64,000 bases of DNA, taken from positions 6,919,578 to 6,983,577 of the forward strand of contig NC_091014.1 in NCBI RefSeq assembly GCF_041296385.1, read 5' to 3'. The DNA comes from Aphelocoma coerulescens (lineage: Eukaryota > Chordata > Aves > Passeriformes > Corvidae). Below, piece after piece: positions 41,601 through 51,299 of the stretch. Below the pieces are notes generated by a model. The model searched no databases, was not told the origin of the DNA, and worked only from the letters and a program-made list of their open reading frames with translations. The first letter of the stretch is position 1. Each line of letters opens with the position of its first letter. The position numbers and the translations under genes are program-made.

Positions 41601-44600
41601 TTTAAGCTCACTATAGAAACCATCAGATGCAAGGGATATCTTTGGGATATAACTAAGGAGAGGATGTGGTACAGGCACTAAGTTCAGTTGAACAGCTGGA
41701 GAAGAAATCCTGGGGTTCCTGTTCTCCCGGTTGCATTGATGACTGGCTTCGCCACTGAGGGCTTGTCTTCCTGGGAAAATGGAGCCCTTAATCCTGGAGT
41801 GACTTTTGCATTGATGCAACTGAGCTTGTGCAAAAGCTGTGTGGACTTTAAGGCTGCATGGTAAAAACCAGCTACGTGCCTGGCTTTGGCTTTTGGAGTT
41901 GTGGTTTGCCCTTAGCTCAGGCAGCTTCGCATGAAATGTCAGATTAAGCTTTACATACATGGATGTGGTCAGTCAACATCCCTGTTCCTGACAGGCAGCT
42001 TCCTGAAACTCAAGTGTTCTGCAGTCATATCCTGAGTTTAGTTTATCCACATGTATTGGGAAATCTCTTAGCTGAAACATTCCCTTATTAGTGAAGGAAG
42101 TAACAATACAGCATTTGTCTGAGGCTTTTCTAAATATTTTTTTTCTCCCTTTCTTCCTGCTAAGCTGGTACAGCTTTTGCATGTAGCCATGCCTGAATGC
42201 TTCCCTGTTGATTCCCTAGCTCAACAGAAAGACAACTCAAAGGTTTGTTTAACCATACAGAACAGAAGCTGATGGAAAGCTGCATATAGAGTCATGTTTA
42301 ATTAAGCCAAGGGGAGGAACAACAGTGGAGCCAGGCAAGGCAGCTTTGAGTCAGTCACTGAGTGGTAACGGGGTTGTTTGGAGGAGTTGTTGATATTAAT
42401 TAGGTGTGCTGTGTCTGCTCTGGGTGACATCAAACATGGCCATTTCACTGCACCAACCCCTTTGTTCCTACAACTTGTTTGTCTTGTTAGCTGCTGAAAT
42501 CCTAATGTCTGTGGAGCAGGAATTTTCTCTTACTAAATGTCCAAATGTTGGACATTGTGCAATATCCAACACAATGGAGTCTTGATCCTTCCCTGAAGTG
42601 TCTCTGTTCTGCTGTAAACAAAACAGGGGTAATGTCAAAGATAAGCTCTCTGGGCTAAGAGTTTGTCAAATATTCTTCATTGGGGTAAAATCAACAGAAG
42701 AAACCAGCATTAAATGGAAAAACCCAGCAGCTGATTTCCCAGTGCATTAACAGTAGTTCTTGAAATGTTTCAGCTCCCTCTTAGAAATGTACCAAATTCT
42801 GGCTTGCAGTTCTTTAGACATACTGACTTTGCAGATTGTGCTGTGTACACAAGTATCTATTCAGATTTAGACATCTTCTGTGAAATTATATATCTTTTAC
42901 AATTGACTTTTTTTCTCTCCTTTTCAGTTGTTTTTGATGTGTACAGAGACAGCAGGGTAAGTGAACAATATGTAGTATATAGTTGTTTCTTCTGTGAAAA
43001 CATGAAATGCCACAAAGATCAAGCAAGTAATAGCTTCCTCTTCCTAGAAGTGGTCCTGGAAAAAAAAAAGCAACCAACCAAATAAAAAAATCCCGCCAAA
43101 GCAAAAACCCCAACCAAGCAAAAAAACACCAAGCAAAACCCTAAAACCAACTTGATGTTATTCTGTTCCACAGGCCTTTTTCTATGTTAAACACTGTTTA
43201 CAGTAGGAGAATAATAGGATTAGGGTTGTAAATATATCTGTGCCAGTGACGTAATTATTTAGTTAATATCTTCCAGAGAAGTTGTCCGTCCTAAAGCACA
43301 GAACTTTGGCTTCAGCTGCAATTTTCTCAGTTCTGTGAATGTACAAAAGGCAACTTAGTTTTTGTTATGACAAAAAACTTTTGTTGTGGAGAGTCCTTGC
43401 TGCAGTAATTTAGAGTAGAATAGACTATTTCAGTTGGAAGGAACCTACAATGGTCTTCAAGTCCTACAGCTTGACCAATTCAAGGCTGACCGAAACTTAA
43501 AGCGTGTAGTTATGGGTGGTGTTCTCAGGCACATGGTGGGATTCTTGGGGCTGTCCTGTTCTGGGTCAGGAGTTGGACTCAGTGGCCTTGTGGGTCCCTT
43601 ACAACTCAGGATATTTTATGACTCTTTGATTAAGGGCATTGTACAAATGTCTCTTAAACACAAACAGGTTTGGGACATTTTCTTTTAAGACAGATATTTC
43701 TTCAGGCTTTTTTTTTTCCACGTGTGTTTTTTCACTACGGCATTTGAACTCATCAAAACTTATCCTTAATATTTCTTCAGATTATCTTTGTGAGATGGGA
43801 AAATGGTTTGTTTATGGAAGTCTAAGGTAGGAAGGGATAATGGTCAAAAGAGGATATGAATGTGGTGTGCCTGGTTTGTGACAGATGGAAGCCAGTTTTT
43901 TCTTTTCAAGCTGCTCCAGCTGTGGTTCTGAGAATTGGACAGATCAGAACCCTCAACATCCAGATAGTGATGGAGTTGGGGAGAAACATCCCACCTCAAC
44001 TATTTAAAAGACATGTAGATGTAGTGCTCAGGGGTGTGGTTTAGTGGTGAACATGGAAGTGCTGGTCTAAGATTTGGACTTGATGGTCTTAGAGAATTTT
44101 TCCAACCTAAACAATTCTATGAACTTCAGGTGCCAATATCAGAGTTAGTAACCTTGACTTCTAGTGTGAGCGGAGTATTTGGTCAGATGAATTGTGCTTG
44201 AAAGGCTCACATGTGTTGTTTTAAAAGCAACCACAACCAAAAATGCATTATCTATCCTTAAATCTCAAAACCTGATTTAGGGAATCATAACCTGATTTTG
44301 AGAATCACATTACTGCATGAAAAGTAAGCGTTTAGATTATGGGTTTTTCTCCAAATCCTAAACCAGAAATGCAAAACCAATGTCTACATACTTTTGTTGT
44401 ATATGTTTGTCTCACTGCTTGACTTGTTTATAGTTATGGGATTGGAGAAAGTCTTTATTACAGTTGAGTTGGGTGTATTGGGAGTAAGTCCTGATTCTCA
44501 TTTTCAGTGTTGCTGAACTATTTTATAATTGTGTAATAGTAAATCTTGCCATAGTTTACAAAACAGGAATGTGTCTTAGTGGAAAGCAACAACTGTACTG

Positions 44601-47600
44601 TTTCTCAGCCCAACTTTTAATGTAGGTACCTAAAATGAGGCTAGAGCAGCCATGCTGTAATGGAAATTACCTGCCCAGGCTCAGAACGGCAGACGTGAGG
44701 ATGCTGTCAGGGGAAATGAGGAGCAGCACTTGAACACTGAACCAGATTCTGCCGTTGGGTGCTCTGCCTCATAGCTGAGGCATGAAGACAGATTATTTAA
44801 GTAAAAGGTTTCAGCCTGTGGGATCTCAAATGAGCAGTGTTTCTTCATCTGTCAAGATAAAATATATCTGTTTGTAGATTCCTCTCCGTGTCTTCTACCC
44901 TCAGGTCTTGTAAACTGCCAGATAGCCCTTTGTGTGTCAGATGCTCCTCCTTTCACACATACTATTGTGGTTTGCAACTGTGTTATTCATCGCTCCCCTG
45001 TCGTGTGAGTTACAGGCAGCAAAAGAATATTGTGAGCATGATTAATTTCCAGAGCCCGTGCTCCTCATCAGGCTGGTTGCACAGCAACCTCAGCTACAGA
45101 AAGAGAGAAGTGTTCACTCTCTGCTTGTTTTAAATCCTTTAAACTCCTAAATATTTAGCTTGGAGAAGCAGGTTGTTGTTTGATAAAGTTGTGAATGACA
45201 GCAGCCCCCTTCCCATCCTCACTTTAGTTGTTTTAGAGACTATTTAGAGTTGGCTGCTACAGGTCCTGCTCGCTGAGTTGGAAGTGGGAGTTCACAAAAG
45301 CTGTTGCTCTTTGTTGTCTCCCAGGTGTGAACAGCAAACCAAGTTCAGGACCAGTCAATGTGGTAAGAGAGCAATGCAGGGAGCGGCTCCAGACCGCGGC
45401 TGGCTCACAGCTCTTGTTATCGAGCAGACCAGTGCTTGTGTCTGTGCCTTGTGAGCATTGTCACTGTGCAAGAAGGTGCAGCTGGAGTTAGGGAGATGTA
45501 ACAGTTCAGTTTGCATTTTATCTGTCTTTAACTTCCTTTAAACAACAGCCTTTGTCATGGGCACTTCCTTTCAGCGCAGTGCTGCTTAGTGCCTTAGTAA
45601 AACAAAGCTTGAAGCTGACAGGGTGTAGTGAATCTATTGATTCCTTCTTTTAGGATGAGAAAAAAATACCATATAGTACAAGTTGGGGGATTTTTTTCCC
45701 TTCCACTTAGGTGCAACTTTTTTTTCCTGGCTTGTGCATTTCTGTGCTCTCGTATGACAAAGATTACTAACAGCAGGCAGAAGATAGCAGATAAACAGCC
45801 TTACTACTGCTTTTTAGATACACAGTGCAAGTCCTCTGAAACTGTATTTAAATCATGACATTGCATCTAAGACTTGAGAGAGCATTTAATCTTAAGAAAA
45901 GGCACTTTGGTTACTGACCCAGGATTGCATACACTCCTTTTAATAAGCCCTGGAAAGAGATGCTTAGTTTATTTTGCCACTTCTCATCAATTTCAGCTAC
46001 CAAAGCTCAGTGCAGATTTAAGACTATCTCAAGGAAACAGCTGTTGCTGTAGATGGTGCACTGCTGTCTGCAGGGGTGAAGAAACACTGCTGGGTGCTCA
46101 CAAAAAATGTGTGGCTTTCAGTACTCTCAAAATCAATTTTCAGTTTTTTCCAGGGTACATTTATTCTCTAGAGAAATGATCTCAATGTTCCTGTGAAAAA
46201 GCTGAGCTGGATGTATTTGGGGTGAAGAGGAATTTCTGTGAAAACCTTTCATAGGGAAGTATTAGGTATAAATGTTTCTGATCCAAGGAAAGATTCTCTG
46301 AACTGCTGAATGAACTTCGCCAACCATTGCTGCTGTCTGTGATTAAATTGGTTCATTAGCTTGTTTTTTCTAGAGTGATAGAATGAATCTAAACCCACAG
46401 ATTCCTCGTTGTGCTGCCTTGGAGCTAACAAGACACCCCCACTAGCAAAAGTAAAAGATTGCTTATAATGAGAACTTGTGACAGCTTTTTGAGGAGGACC
46501 AGTGATGAGAAATGACAGCGCAGCTTGCCCCAGTGGTGCTCTGCACTGATGGTGCCAATATTAGTGCAGAGGTGTTGCAACTCAACCATGCAGATCTGGG
46601 CTTGTTCACCCTTCCAAAACAAGTAAGAAACCACTCAGGTCTGTGTCCCCCAGTTTGCAGGTTTTTTTGTAGCTGTCTGGTTTCAGCACTGTTGTTTCTG
46701 TGCTTTGGCTTCTTAAAATGTGCTCTGTGAGAGCCGTACCCCGTGGACCTGCCCTGAGACAACACCTGTGAAAGCCTGTGTGCAACCACACACTCCCTGC
46801 TGGGCTGCTGGCCCAGCTCCAGATTGCAAATCATAACCACTGGTTTCATCTCTGCTGGGACTCCCCACACCTGCACAAGGAGCTCGCTGTGGATCGTAAC
46901 AGAGCCACCAGAGCATTTGTGCAGTCTCACAGGTTTCCATCATTTCCAGTTCCACAGTGTGTTAATGCCTGTGGGGTAGCTCAGGTGGTGTGGGTGGGAG
47001 AGGCAGTCTCCATGTTTGTTACTCTCTGCCGACGCTTCAAAAGCATCTTTGTGAGTTAGAAACCAGATGGCTGCAGTGTAAATAACGGAATGTATTTGCT
47101 GTTTGTATCAAGATAGGCAAGATCTTTTAAAGCAAGAATATCCTTCAGAGATGAAGGAAAGGTGGAGAAAGCAAAACGAGTGTTTAGTAGCTACACAGTC
47201 TTCAGGTTTGTTTTCCAGTTCCAGTTGATCTTTATTATAAACACAAACTCTTCAGCCCTGCTTATGTTACTGCAGCCTTTTCCTTCCCTGTTTGATAGAA
47301 CTGATTTCTTCCAAATTTAAAACTTATTTTGCAGATTTTTACTAGCAGCTGTAGTCATATTTCCTTATAATTTATTACAATGTTTTGTTTCATTAGAATA
47401 GTTGATACTTTGTTGGGCAAGAGAGGATAGCCCCGTGCTGGGGGTTGTATCTCAAGGTGACTCAACACAAGTTATTTCTTCCTCCCCCACACACCTCTGT
47501 TTCTTCTAGTATGTCTTGTTAGTCTCTGCTTTCATTTTTCAGTTGTAAAGCAGTTGTGCTGTTGTGCACACTACCACAACTGTTTGGAACACAGATGTGT

Positions 47601-50600
47601 TAAAGATTACTGGTAGTTAAAGATTACTACTAGTAATGGCTATATTAAAAGTGCCTTTAAGTTATTCTTCATTTATCTATATCTGTACATCATCTTAGAG
47701 CTTTCATGAGCTCCACTAACATTTTGCAGACCCTGCTGTCTGTTTTTAGGGTCCCTTCTAAGAACAAGAACAGCAGTATTTCTAGACTGCTGGATGGTAC
47801 AGCATTGCTGAGGTTGTTTTTCATGGAAAGCAAAATCTCTTTTTGGGTGGTTAGGGTTTTTTTTTGCTCATTTGGTTGTGTTTTGGGTTTGGGGGTTTTA
47901 TGGTGGTTTTTGGTTGGTGCTCTCCCCTATTCTTTGTTCATCATCTGGGGATCTTGGTGGATCATGGGGATTAGCCAGAACCTTCTGTGGGCTCATCTGA
48001 AAGCACCTCGCACAGAAATACAATGAGTTTATTTGAGCTCTGTCTGATTTTCTGTTTAAAAAAAAGTTAAAGTAAATTAGTACATCACAGCTTGCTGTGA
48101 TATAAAACTGTATAAGGTAAAGGATGTTAGAATATTTTAAGTGCTTAAAACCAGGTAGTTTCAATTTTGACATCTTTTTATCTGAAGACCAAGCTTACTA
48201 CAATAATTTAAGTATATATGTATTCTAATTGTTTTGTTTTGTTTTGTTTTAATTCTGTGGTTTGCTTTAATTCTTCTGTGGTTCCTTTGCAGGGTAAGAT
48301 TTGGTTAATAGATTTTAACCCATTTGGTGAAGTAACAGATTCCCTGCTCTTTACATGGGAAGAACTCACCTCTGGGAAAAACTTGAAAGGAGACCAGAGT
48401 GAAGGGGAAGCAACAGAACAGGTGAGGGAGGCTGGATAACATCCAACAGGATTCATGGCCTTATTTTTTTCTTTCTTTTGCTGTTATAATCAAATTGTGA
48501 TGCAAATCCCATTGAAGTAAATGGAGCTCCTTAACTTGTGAAATGTAGACTCTTTGTAAGTAGAATCTACTTTATTAGTTAATCTCAACAAGTATCACCT
48601 GCTAGTTTTAGGGGCCTGCAAGGGAATTTTTAGTTCAAAGAGTACAAGCCCATTTTGCAGCTTTGACCCCATTGCAAAGAAGAGGCCCTGAAACTTGCTT
48701 TTACACAGTTTTGATGCACTCCTTTCAGTTTTTCTTTAAATCTGTTGCTTTTCTGTATAATCACTTAAATTTCTGCTTGGTTCCTGATATCTGTCATGCA
48801 GTTTCCCACATCTCCAGTTTTATGGTTGGGGGGACACAAGCAGAAGCTTAACTTCTGTCTCTTCCTCATCTGGAATACCCTCAGGGAAGCCTTGTCCTCT
48901 GGTTGAACTCACTGGATTTGCAGAGCAGGGCTTTTCCATCCCTCTTCCAAGCAGCATTTCCTCTGTAAAAACAAGTAACTTCCTGTTAATACAGAGAGGG
49001 AGGGCTAGTCTTCATTTTTTGTATTCCAGCTTTTTTTTCTCACTGCATCTTGAGACAGAGTCCTCACATCTTAATGAGTCCTTGGACAGCTTGATAAGAG
49101 ATAAAGTGATGTGGTAGTGGATCTTGGGAAACACTTGGTTGTTTTCTGAAGAGAGATGGCTGGTCAATGTGGGCTTTTCTTTATTTCCTAGCCATTGAGC
49201 TGCATTGGAGGTCACTGAAATGACAAGCTTCATTGAGCCAATTTTAACATCTGAGAGTTTCTTTAGTCCTGTGGCCCTTTCCATAACACACTGGCAGAGA
49301 AACACCAGTCCAGGCTGTCATTCAGGCCATTGTCTCTGTCTCACCGTGGGGCTGTTGTTATGAAAACCCACTCCATGAAACCTCCTCCTAAAAGCTGTGT
49401 CTCCTTTGTTAAAACACACTACCAATTCTTGAGCTGTCTGTGACACACGTGAATTTTTGTTTTGGGATTTCTTTTTCTCAATGCCAGATGCTTTACACAG
49501 TTTTCTGTAGTGCAAGCCTGGATGAAAAGTAGAGTAAGTTGTCTTCATGTTTCATCTTACATCCAGTCACAGAATCTGGTGTGAAGTTACTGATCTCTCT
49601 TTAAAATGAAGTTGTTTATTGCTGTACAGGTGGCAATTGCGTTGCATGTCAATGTATTGAACTGAAAATTATATTATTCCCCAACAACTGTTGCTACAGT
49701 TGAGCATTTAGAGATACTTTTGGCCCTTTATTTAATAGAGGTATTTTTTCCTTCAGTAAGTAAATTGGCTGGAAATCTTAAATTACAATTTCAGTAAGGT
49801 TATAGTTGCAAATGTGTTTAAACAGGGAAACTGTGAAGACACGTTTCAGATTCTATCAAAAATATTTTGTTCTATCTAGATACATAGATAGATACTATTG
49901 CCCAAAGTTCCTTATAGCTCCATTATTCCAGCACCATCATAAGCACGAGTTTATTAAATACATTAATAACTGATACATTGTCAAAACTTTAAAGTGAGCT
50001 AATGAAAGCCATTAGTTGACTGTTGAACATGTTTGACATTTTAAATTGCTCCTAAGTGGGCAGAGGTTTTATAAGAAAGCTACAATTTTTAGAAAGCGCA
50101 ATTTTAGTTGAATGAGTGCCAAATAAAGTCATTGGCAACGTGACTCAGTCTCACGGAGGAGTTCCAGAAACATTTCTAGCTTCTTCCATGTCCACTGTTC
50201 CCTGTCTTATCTCTGGTGTCTTTCCCAAAGGATTATCCAGTGTTCCGTTGCACGAACAGCAAAGTCACAGTCCAGCCCAGTCCCTACCTGAGCTACCGAC
50301 TGCCCAAGGACTTTGTGGACCTTTCCACAGGAGAGGATGTTCACAAATTGATTGACTTTCTTAAGCTGGTAAGAAGTAGCAGAAAAAATCTCTGACTTTC
50401 CACCTTTGTCAGATGGAAACACCAAAGTCCCTGGAACTGTGCTTTTGTAACTAACAAAGAGTACATAATTACAGAAAAAGCAATGTATAAAGCCATCACA
50501 CAATGTATTGTTGGGTTAATTGTTTCTGAAGTGATGAAGAGCAAGCTTTCATACTGTTCTCACTTCGGTTAATTAATTTTATTTTTATGGGAAGCAATGA

Positions 50601-51216
50601 ATGTAGTTTGACAAATCTTACTGAAGGACTGAGCTGTTTCCATTCTTATTGAAATGTAAATATGAATGTTGTATGAATGGAAATGTGCTTTTTGAACGTC
50701 TGGAGCGAATGCTTTTAACTTTCAATGTTTAACTTTTTTCTTTAAAAGTTAGAAGACAAATATATTAGAGAAAACCATGAAAGAGTTGTTCTTTTTTCAA
50801 TCCACTTTCTTTGTTCTTTTGATGCACAGTGACAGGAAAACATGACATCTTTCTAAGGTAGGGAAGGGAGGGCAGGTTACCTGCATCTGGATCACTGACT
50901 CTTGCCACCACCATTATGTTTTCTGGTCCTTGTATATTCCATGATTTAATGGGCAAGGCAAATTTTATTCTTTACTGGAAATAAAATCCTATTGTTGGGG
51001 TAAGAGAGAGGGTTGATATTGCTCTCTTCCATTTGCTGGAAGCATTATCTCTTACTGTTCCAAAAAATGGCTTAGAAATGCAGTCACTGTCTAATCCATT
51101 GTATCTGGAAACGCTTGTCATGATTTATTAGTGCTCTTACTTCAGATAACTGTGTCCTAACATTATGAACTCTTCTGTTCTGTTGACAGAAAAGAAATCA
51201 GCAAGATGATGACTGA
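20570..51216 (+). CDS. CDC123: CDC123, eIF2 assembly factor (thirteen coding exons, complete)
   Basis: CDC123 is a conserved ATP-grasp-fold protein that binds eIF2 gamma and is needed to assemble the eIF2 heterotrimer for translation initiation; it acts in the cytoplasm. Exons 20570-20643, 22453-22524, 24399-24453, 25218-25250, 27674-27769, 28491-28597, 34793-34841, 36457-36532, 39518-39640, 42928-42956, 48293-48421, 50231-50368 and 51190-51216 join to 1008 nt, 335 residues and TGA (human 336). Recognisable segments include [53 protein letters not shown], the [20 protein letters not shown] signature (D245, N247) and [20 protein letters not shown]. The start ATG gives [16 protein letters not shown], as in human. 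All junctions are GT/AG. It shares its promoter with NUDT5. Confidence 0.97.
20755..20930 (+). mobile_element. CR1 fragment, sense, left part of a nested cluster
   Basis: Sense CR1 phrases: 'CCTGGTGAGGCTCATCTGGA', 'GTGCTGCGTCCAGCTCTC', 'GGACATGGAGCTCCTGGAGC', 'GGGCCTGTTCAGCCTC'. It begins only about 110 bases downstream of CDC123 exon 1. Confidence 0.85.
20940..21188 (-). mobile_element. CR1 fragment, antisense, inside the nested cluster
   Basis: The plus strand reads 'CTCTAGACCAGGTTGCTCCA', 'CCAACCTGGCCTTGAACGCT', 'CAGGGATGGGGCAGCC', 'GAATTTCTTCCTAATATCTA' and 'TTCAGGTACTGGAAGG'. This is the reverse of CR1 sense. The terminal tail part is missing. Confidence 0.9.
21195..21528 (+). mobile_element. 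CR1 3' fragment, sense, right part of the nested cluster
   Basis: Sense phrases: 'CATATAAATATCTAAAGAGG', 'GGTGGCACCCAGCAATAGAA', 'AGTTCCACCTGAACATGAAG', 'TGGAGATATTCCAGAACTGT', 'GAGCAGGGAGGTTGGATCAG'. It ends near GGGATTCTATGG. It may be the continuation of the element at 20755. Confidence 0.88.
22453..22524 (+). CDS. CDC123: CDC123 coding exon 2 (residues 25-48)
   Basis: Acceptor TTTCTTCCAG, donor GTAAAG. It encodes [21 protein letters not shown] then VSG. Confidence 0.96.
24399..24453 (+). CDS. CDC123: CDC123 coding exon 3 (residues 49-67)
   Basis: Acceptor TTTGTTTCAG, donor GTCAGT. It encodes [19 protein letters not shown], an acidic and poorly conserved linker. This part accounts for the small length difference from human. 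Confidence 0.93.
25218..25250 (+). CDS. CDC123: CDC123 coding exon 4 (residues 68-78, 33 nt)
   Basis: Acceptor TTTTTAACAG, donor GTAAGG. It encodes [11 protein letters not shown], identical in most positions to human [11 protein letters not shown]. Confidence 0.95.
27674..27769 (+). CDS. CDC123: CDC123 coding exon 5 (residues 79-110)
   Basis: Acceptor TTTGTTCAG, donor GTAAGA. It encodes [20 protein letters not shown] and [12 protein letters not shown]. Confidence 0.96.
27886..27957 (+). ncRNA. Long intronic hairpin, possible small-RNA precursor
   Basis: Arms 27886-27912 and 27931-27957 are inverted repeats matching at 25 of 27 positions, separated by an 18-nt loop. The left arm starts AGTGATAGACAAG and the right arm ends CTTGTCTATCACT. 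The plus-strand RNA would fold with one A-C mismatch and one G-U pair. It lies 116 nt after CDC123 exon 5, in the sense orientation. The size (about 72 nt) fits a pre-miRNA, but a short palindromic transposon remnant is also possible. No known microRNA was recognised. Confidence 0.4.
28491..28597 (+). CDS. CDC123: CDC123 coding exon 6 (residues 111-145/146)
   Basis: Acceptor TTTCTTTAG, donor GTAAGT. It encodes [20 protein letters not shown] and [15 protein letters not shown]. Confidence 0.96.
28598..34792 (+). other. CDC123 intron 6 (6.2 kb), no element recognised
   Basis: This is the longest CDC123 intron. No CR1 or other known repeat was seen. It contains a 25-bp AT-rich palindrome at 31411-31435 and two overlapping hairpins at 34498-34544. 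Short open frames lack known motifs. Confidence 0.5.
34793..34841 (+). CDS. CDC123: CDC123 coding exon 7 (residues 146-162)
   Basis: Acceptor TACTTTTCTAG, donor GTAGGA. It encodes [17 protein letters not shown]. It follows the longest intron of the gene (6195 nt). Confidence 0.95.
35975..36200 (-). mobile_element. Old CR1 fragment in CDC123 intron 7
   Basis: The plus strand has diverged antisense CR1 phrases, including 'GGTGGGAAGAAGCCTTGGGA', 'TGGGTGGAGGCTGCACAACC' and 'CCAATGCTTGACCGTCCTCA'. It is older than the copies near the promoter, judging from the larger number of differences. Confidence 0.65.
36457..36532 (+). CDS. CDC123: CDC123 coding exon 8 (residues 163-187)
   Basis: Acceptor TTCCTCCACAG, donor GTGAGG. 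It encodes [20 protein letters not shown] and ENKLL, part of the ATP-grasp core. Confidence 0.96.
36533..39517 (+). other. CDC123 intron 8, simple repeats only
   Basis: It contains short GGTAAATTTA-like repeats near 37166-37200 and a (TA)8 run at 38167-38182. No gene or interspersed repeat was recognised. Confidence 0.5.
38167..38182. repeat. (TA)8 microsatellite
   Basis: Eight TA units in CDC123 intron 8. Confidence 0.85.
39518..39640 (+). CDS. CDC123: CDC123 coding exon 9 (residues 188-228)
   Basis: Acceptor ATTATTAACAG, donor GTAAGT. It encodes [20 protein letters not shown] and [20 protein letters not shown] followed by D. Confidence 0.96.
39641..42927 (+). other. CDC123 intron 9, nothing recognised
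   Basis: A 145-codon minus-strand open frame at 41523-41960 has no recognisable motif. A 9-bp perfect hairpin lies at 42536-42556. No CR1 was seen. Confidence 0.5.
42928..42956 (+). CDS. CDC123: CDC123 coding exon 10 (residues 229-238, 29 nt)
   Basis: Acceptor CTCCTTTTCAG, donor GTAAGT. It encodes [10 protein letters not shown]. Confidence 0.95.
43068..43150. repeat. A/C-rich low-complexity stretch
   Basis: It consists of runs of A broken by CC, CAACCAACC and CAAGCAAAA. It resembles the stretch at about 14690-14760 and, on the opposite strand, the G/T-rich stretch at about 47855-47935. Confidence 0.7.
43412..43690 (-). mobile_element. CR1 fragment interrupted by another CR1
   Basis: The two outer parts (43412 to about 43511 and about 43630-43690) read on the plus strand 'TTTCAGTTGGAAGGAACCTA', 'CTTGACCAATTCAAGGCTGA' and then 'TTAAGGGCATTGTACAAATG' with 'TCTCTTAAACACAAACAGG'. 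These are adjacent in CR1 copies known from birds. Between them lies a second CR1 in the opposite direction. Confidence 0.75.
43512..43629 (+). mobile_element. CR1 3' end nested inside another CR1
   Basis: Sense 3'-terminal phrases: 'GGGGCTGTCCTGTTCTGGGT', 'AGGAGTTGGACTCAGTGGCC', 'TTGTGGGTCCCTTACAACTC', then tail-like TATTTTATGACTCTTTGAT. It is a severely 5'-truncated copy. Confidence 0.8.
43925..44130 (+). mobile_element. CR1 3' end, diverged
   Basis: Sense phrases: 'GTGTGGTTTAGTGGTGAACA', 'TGGAAGTGCTGGTCTAAGAT', 'TGGACTTGATGGTCTTAGAG', 'CCAACCTAAACAATTCTATG'. The ending matches the usual CR1 tail region. The upstream boundary is uncertain. Confidence 0.75.
44131..48292 (+). other. Remainder of CDC123 intron 10
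   Basis: No gene was recognised. It includes two 17-bp tandem units at 47600-47633, a G/T-rich stretch at about 47855-47935 and an 8-bp palindrome at 48084-48101. Overlapping open frames at 46463-47059 on both strands have no known motif. Confidence 0.5.
48293..48421 (+). CDS. CDC123: CDC123 coding exon 11 (residues 239-281)
   Basis: Acceptor TTCCTTTGCAG, donor GTGAGG. It encodes [20 protein letters not shown] then [13 protein letters not shown] and an acidic stretch. The IDFNP motif contributes to nucleotide and metal binding in this family. Confidence 0.96.
48422..51189 (+). other. CDC123 introns 11 and 12
   Basis: The intronic parts are 48422-50230 and 50369-51189. No repeat, RNA gene or additional exon was recognised. 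Confidence 0.5.
50231..50368 (+). CDS. CDC123: CDC123 coding exon 12 (residues 282-327)
   Basis: Acceptor TTTCCCAAAG, donor GTAAGA. It encodes [20 protein letters not shown] and [20 protein letters not shown] followed by IDFLKL. Confidence 0.96.
51190..51216 (+). CDS. CDC123: CDC123 last coding exon (residues 328-335 and stop)
   Basis: Acceptor TTGACAG, then KRNQQDDD and TGA. It matches the short acidic tail of human CDC123 (KRNQQEDD). Confidence 0.94.
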   Translation, partial: KRNQQDDD

Positions 51217-51282
51217 GGTACCCAGAAGCATTACATTGAATTACAAGCAAGAAATGTGGCAAAAGCTGTATTTAGCATAACT

Positions 51283-51288
51283 ATTAAA
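51283..51288 (+). terminator. CDC123: Candidate CDC123 polyadenylation signal (ATTAAA)
   Basis: ATTAAA lies 67 nt after the stop codon, with T/G-rich sequence following near 51345-51365. No AATAAA was found in the next few hundred bases, so this common variant is the best candidate. Confidence 0.45.
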
Positions 51289-51299
51289 CTTGATTTAAA

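Noticed and set aside
41523..41960. 145-codon minus-strand frame in CDC123 intron 9
   Set aside because: No motif, no homologue recognised, and of a length expected by chance.
42536..42556. 9-bp perfect hairpin in CDC123 intron 9
   Set aside because: Stem length is within chance expectation, and there is no supporting context.
48084..48101. 8-bp palindrome ATCACAGC-TT-GCTGTGAT
   Set aside because: Too short to exceed chance in a window of this size.
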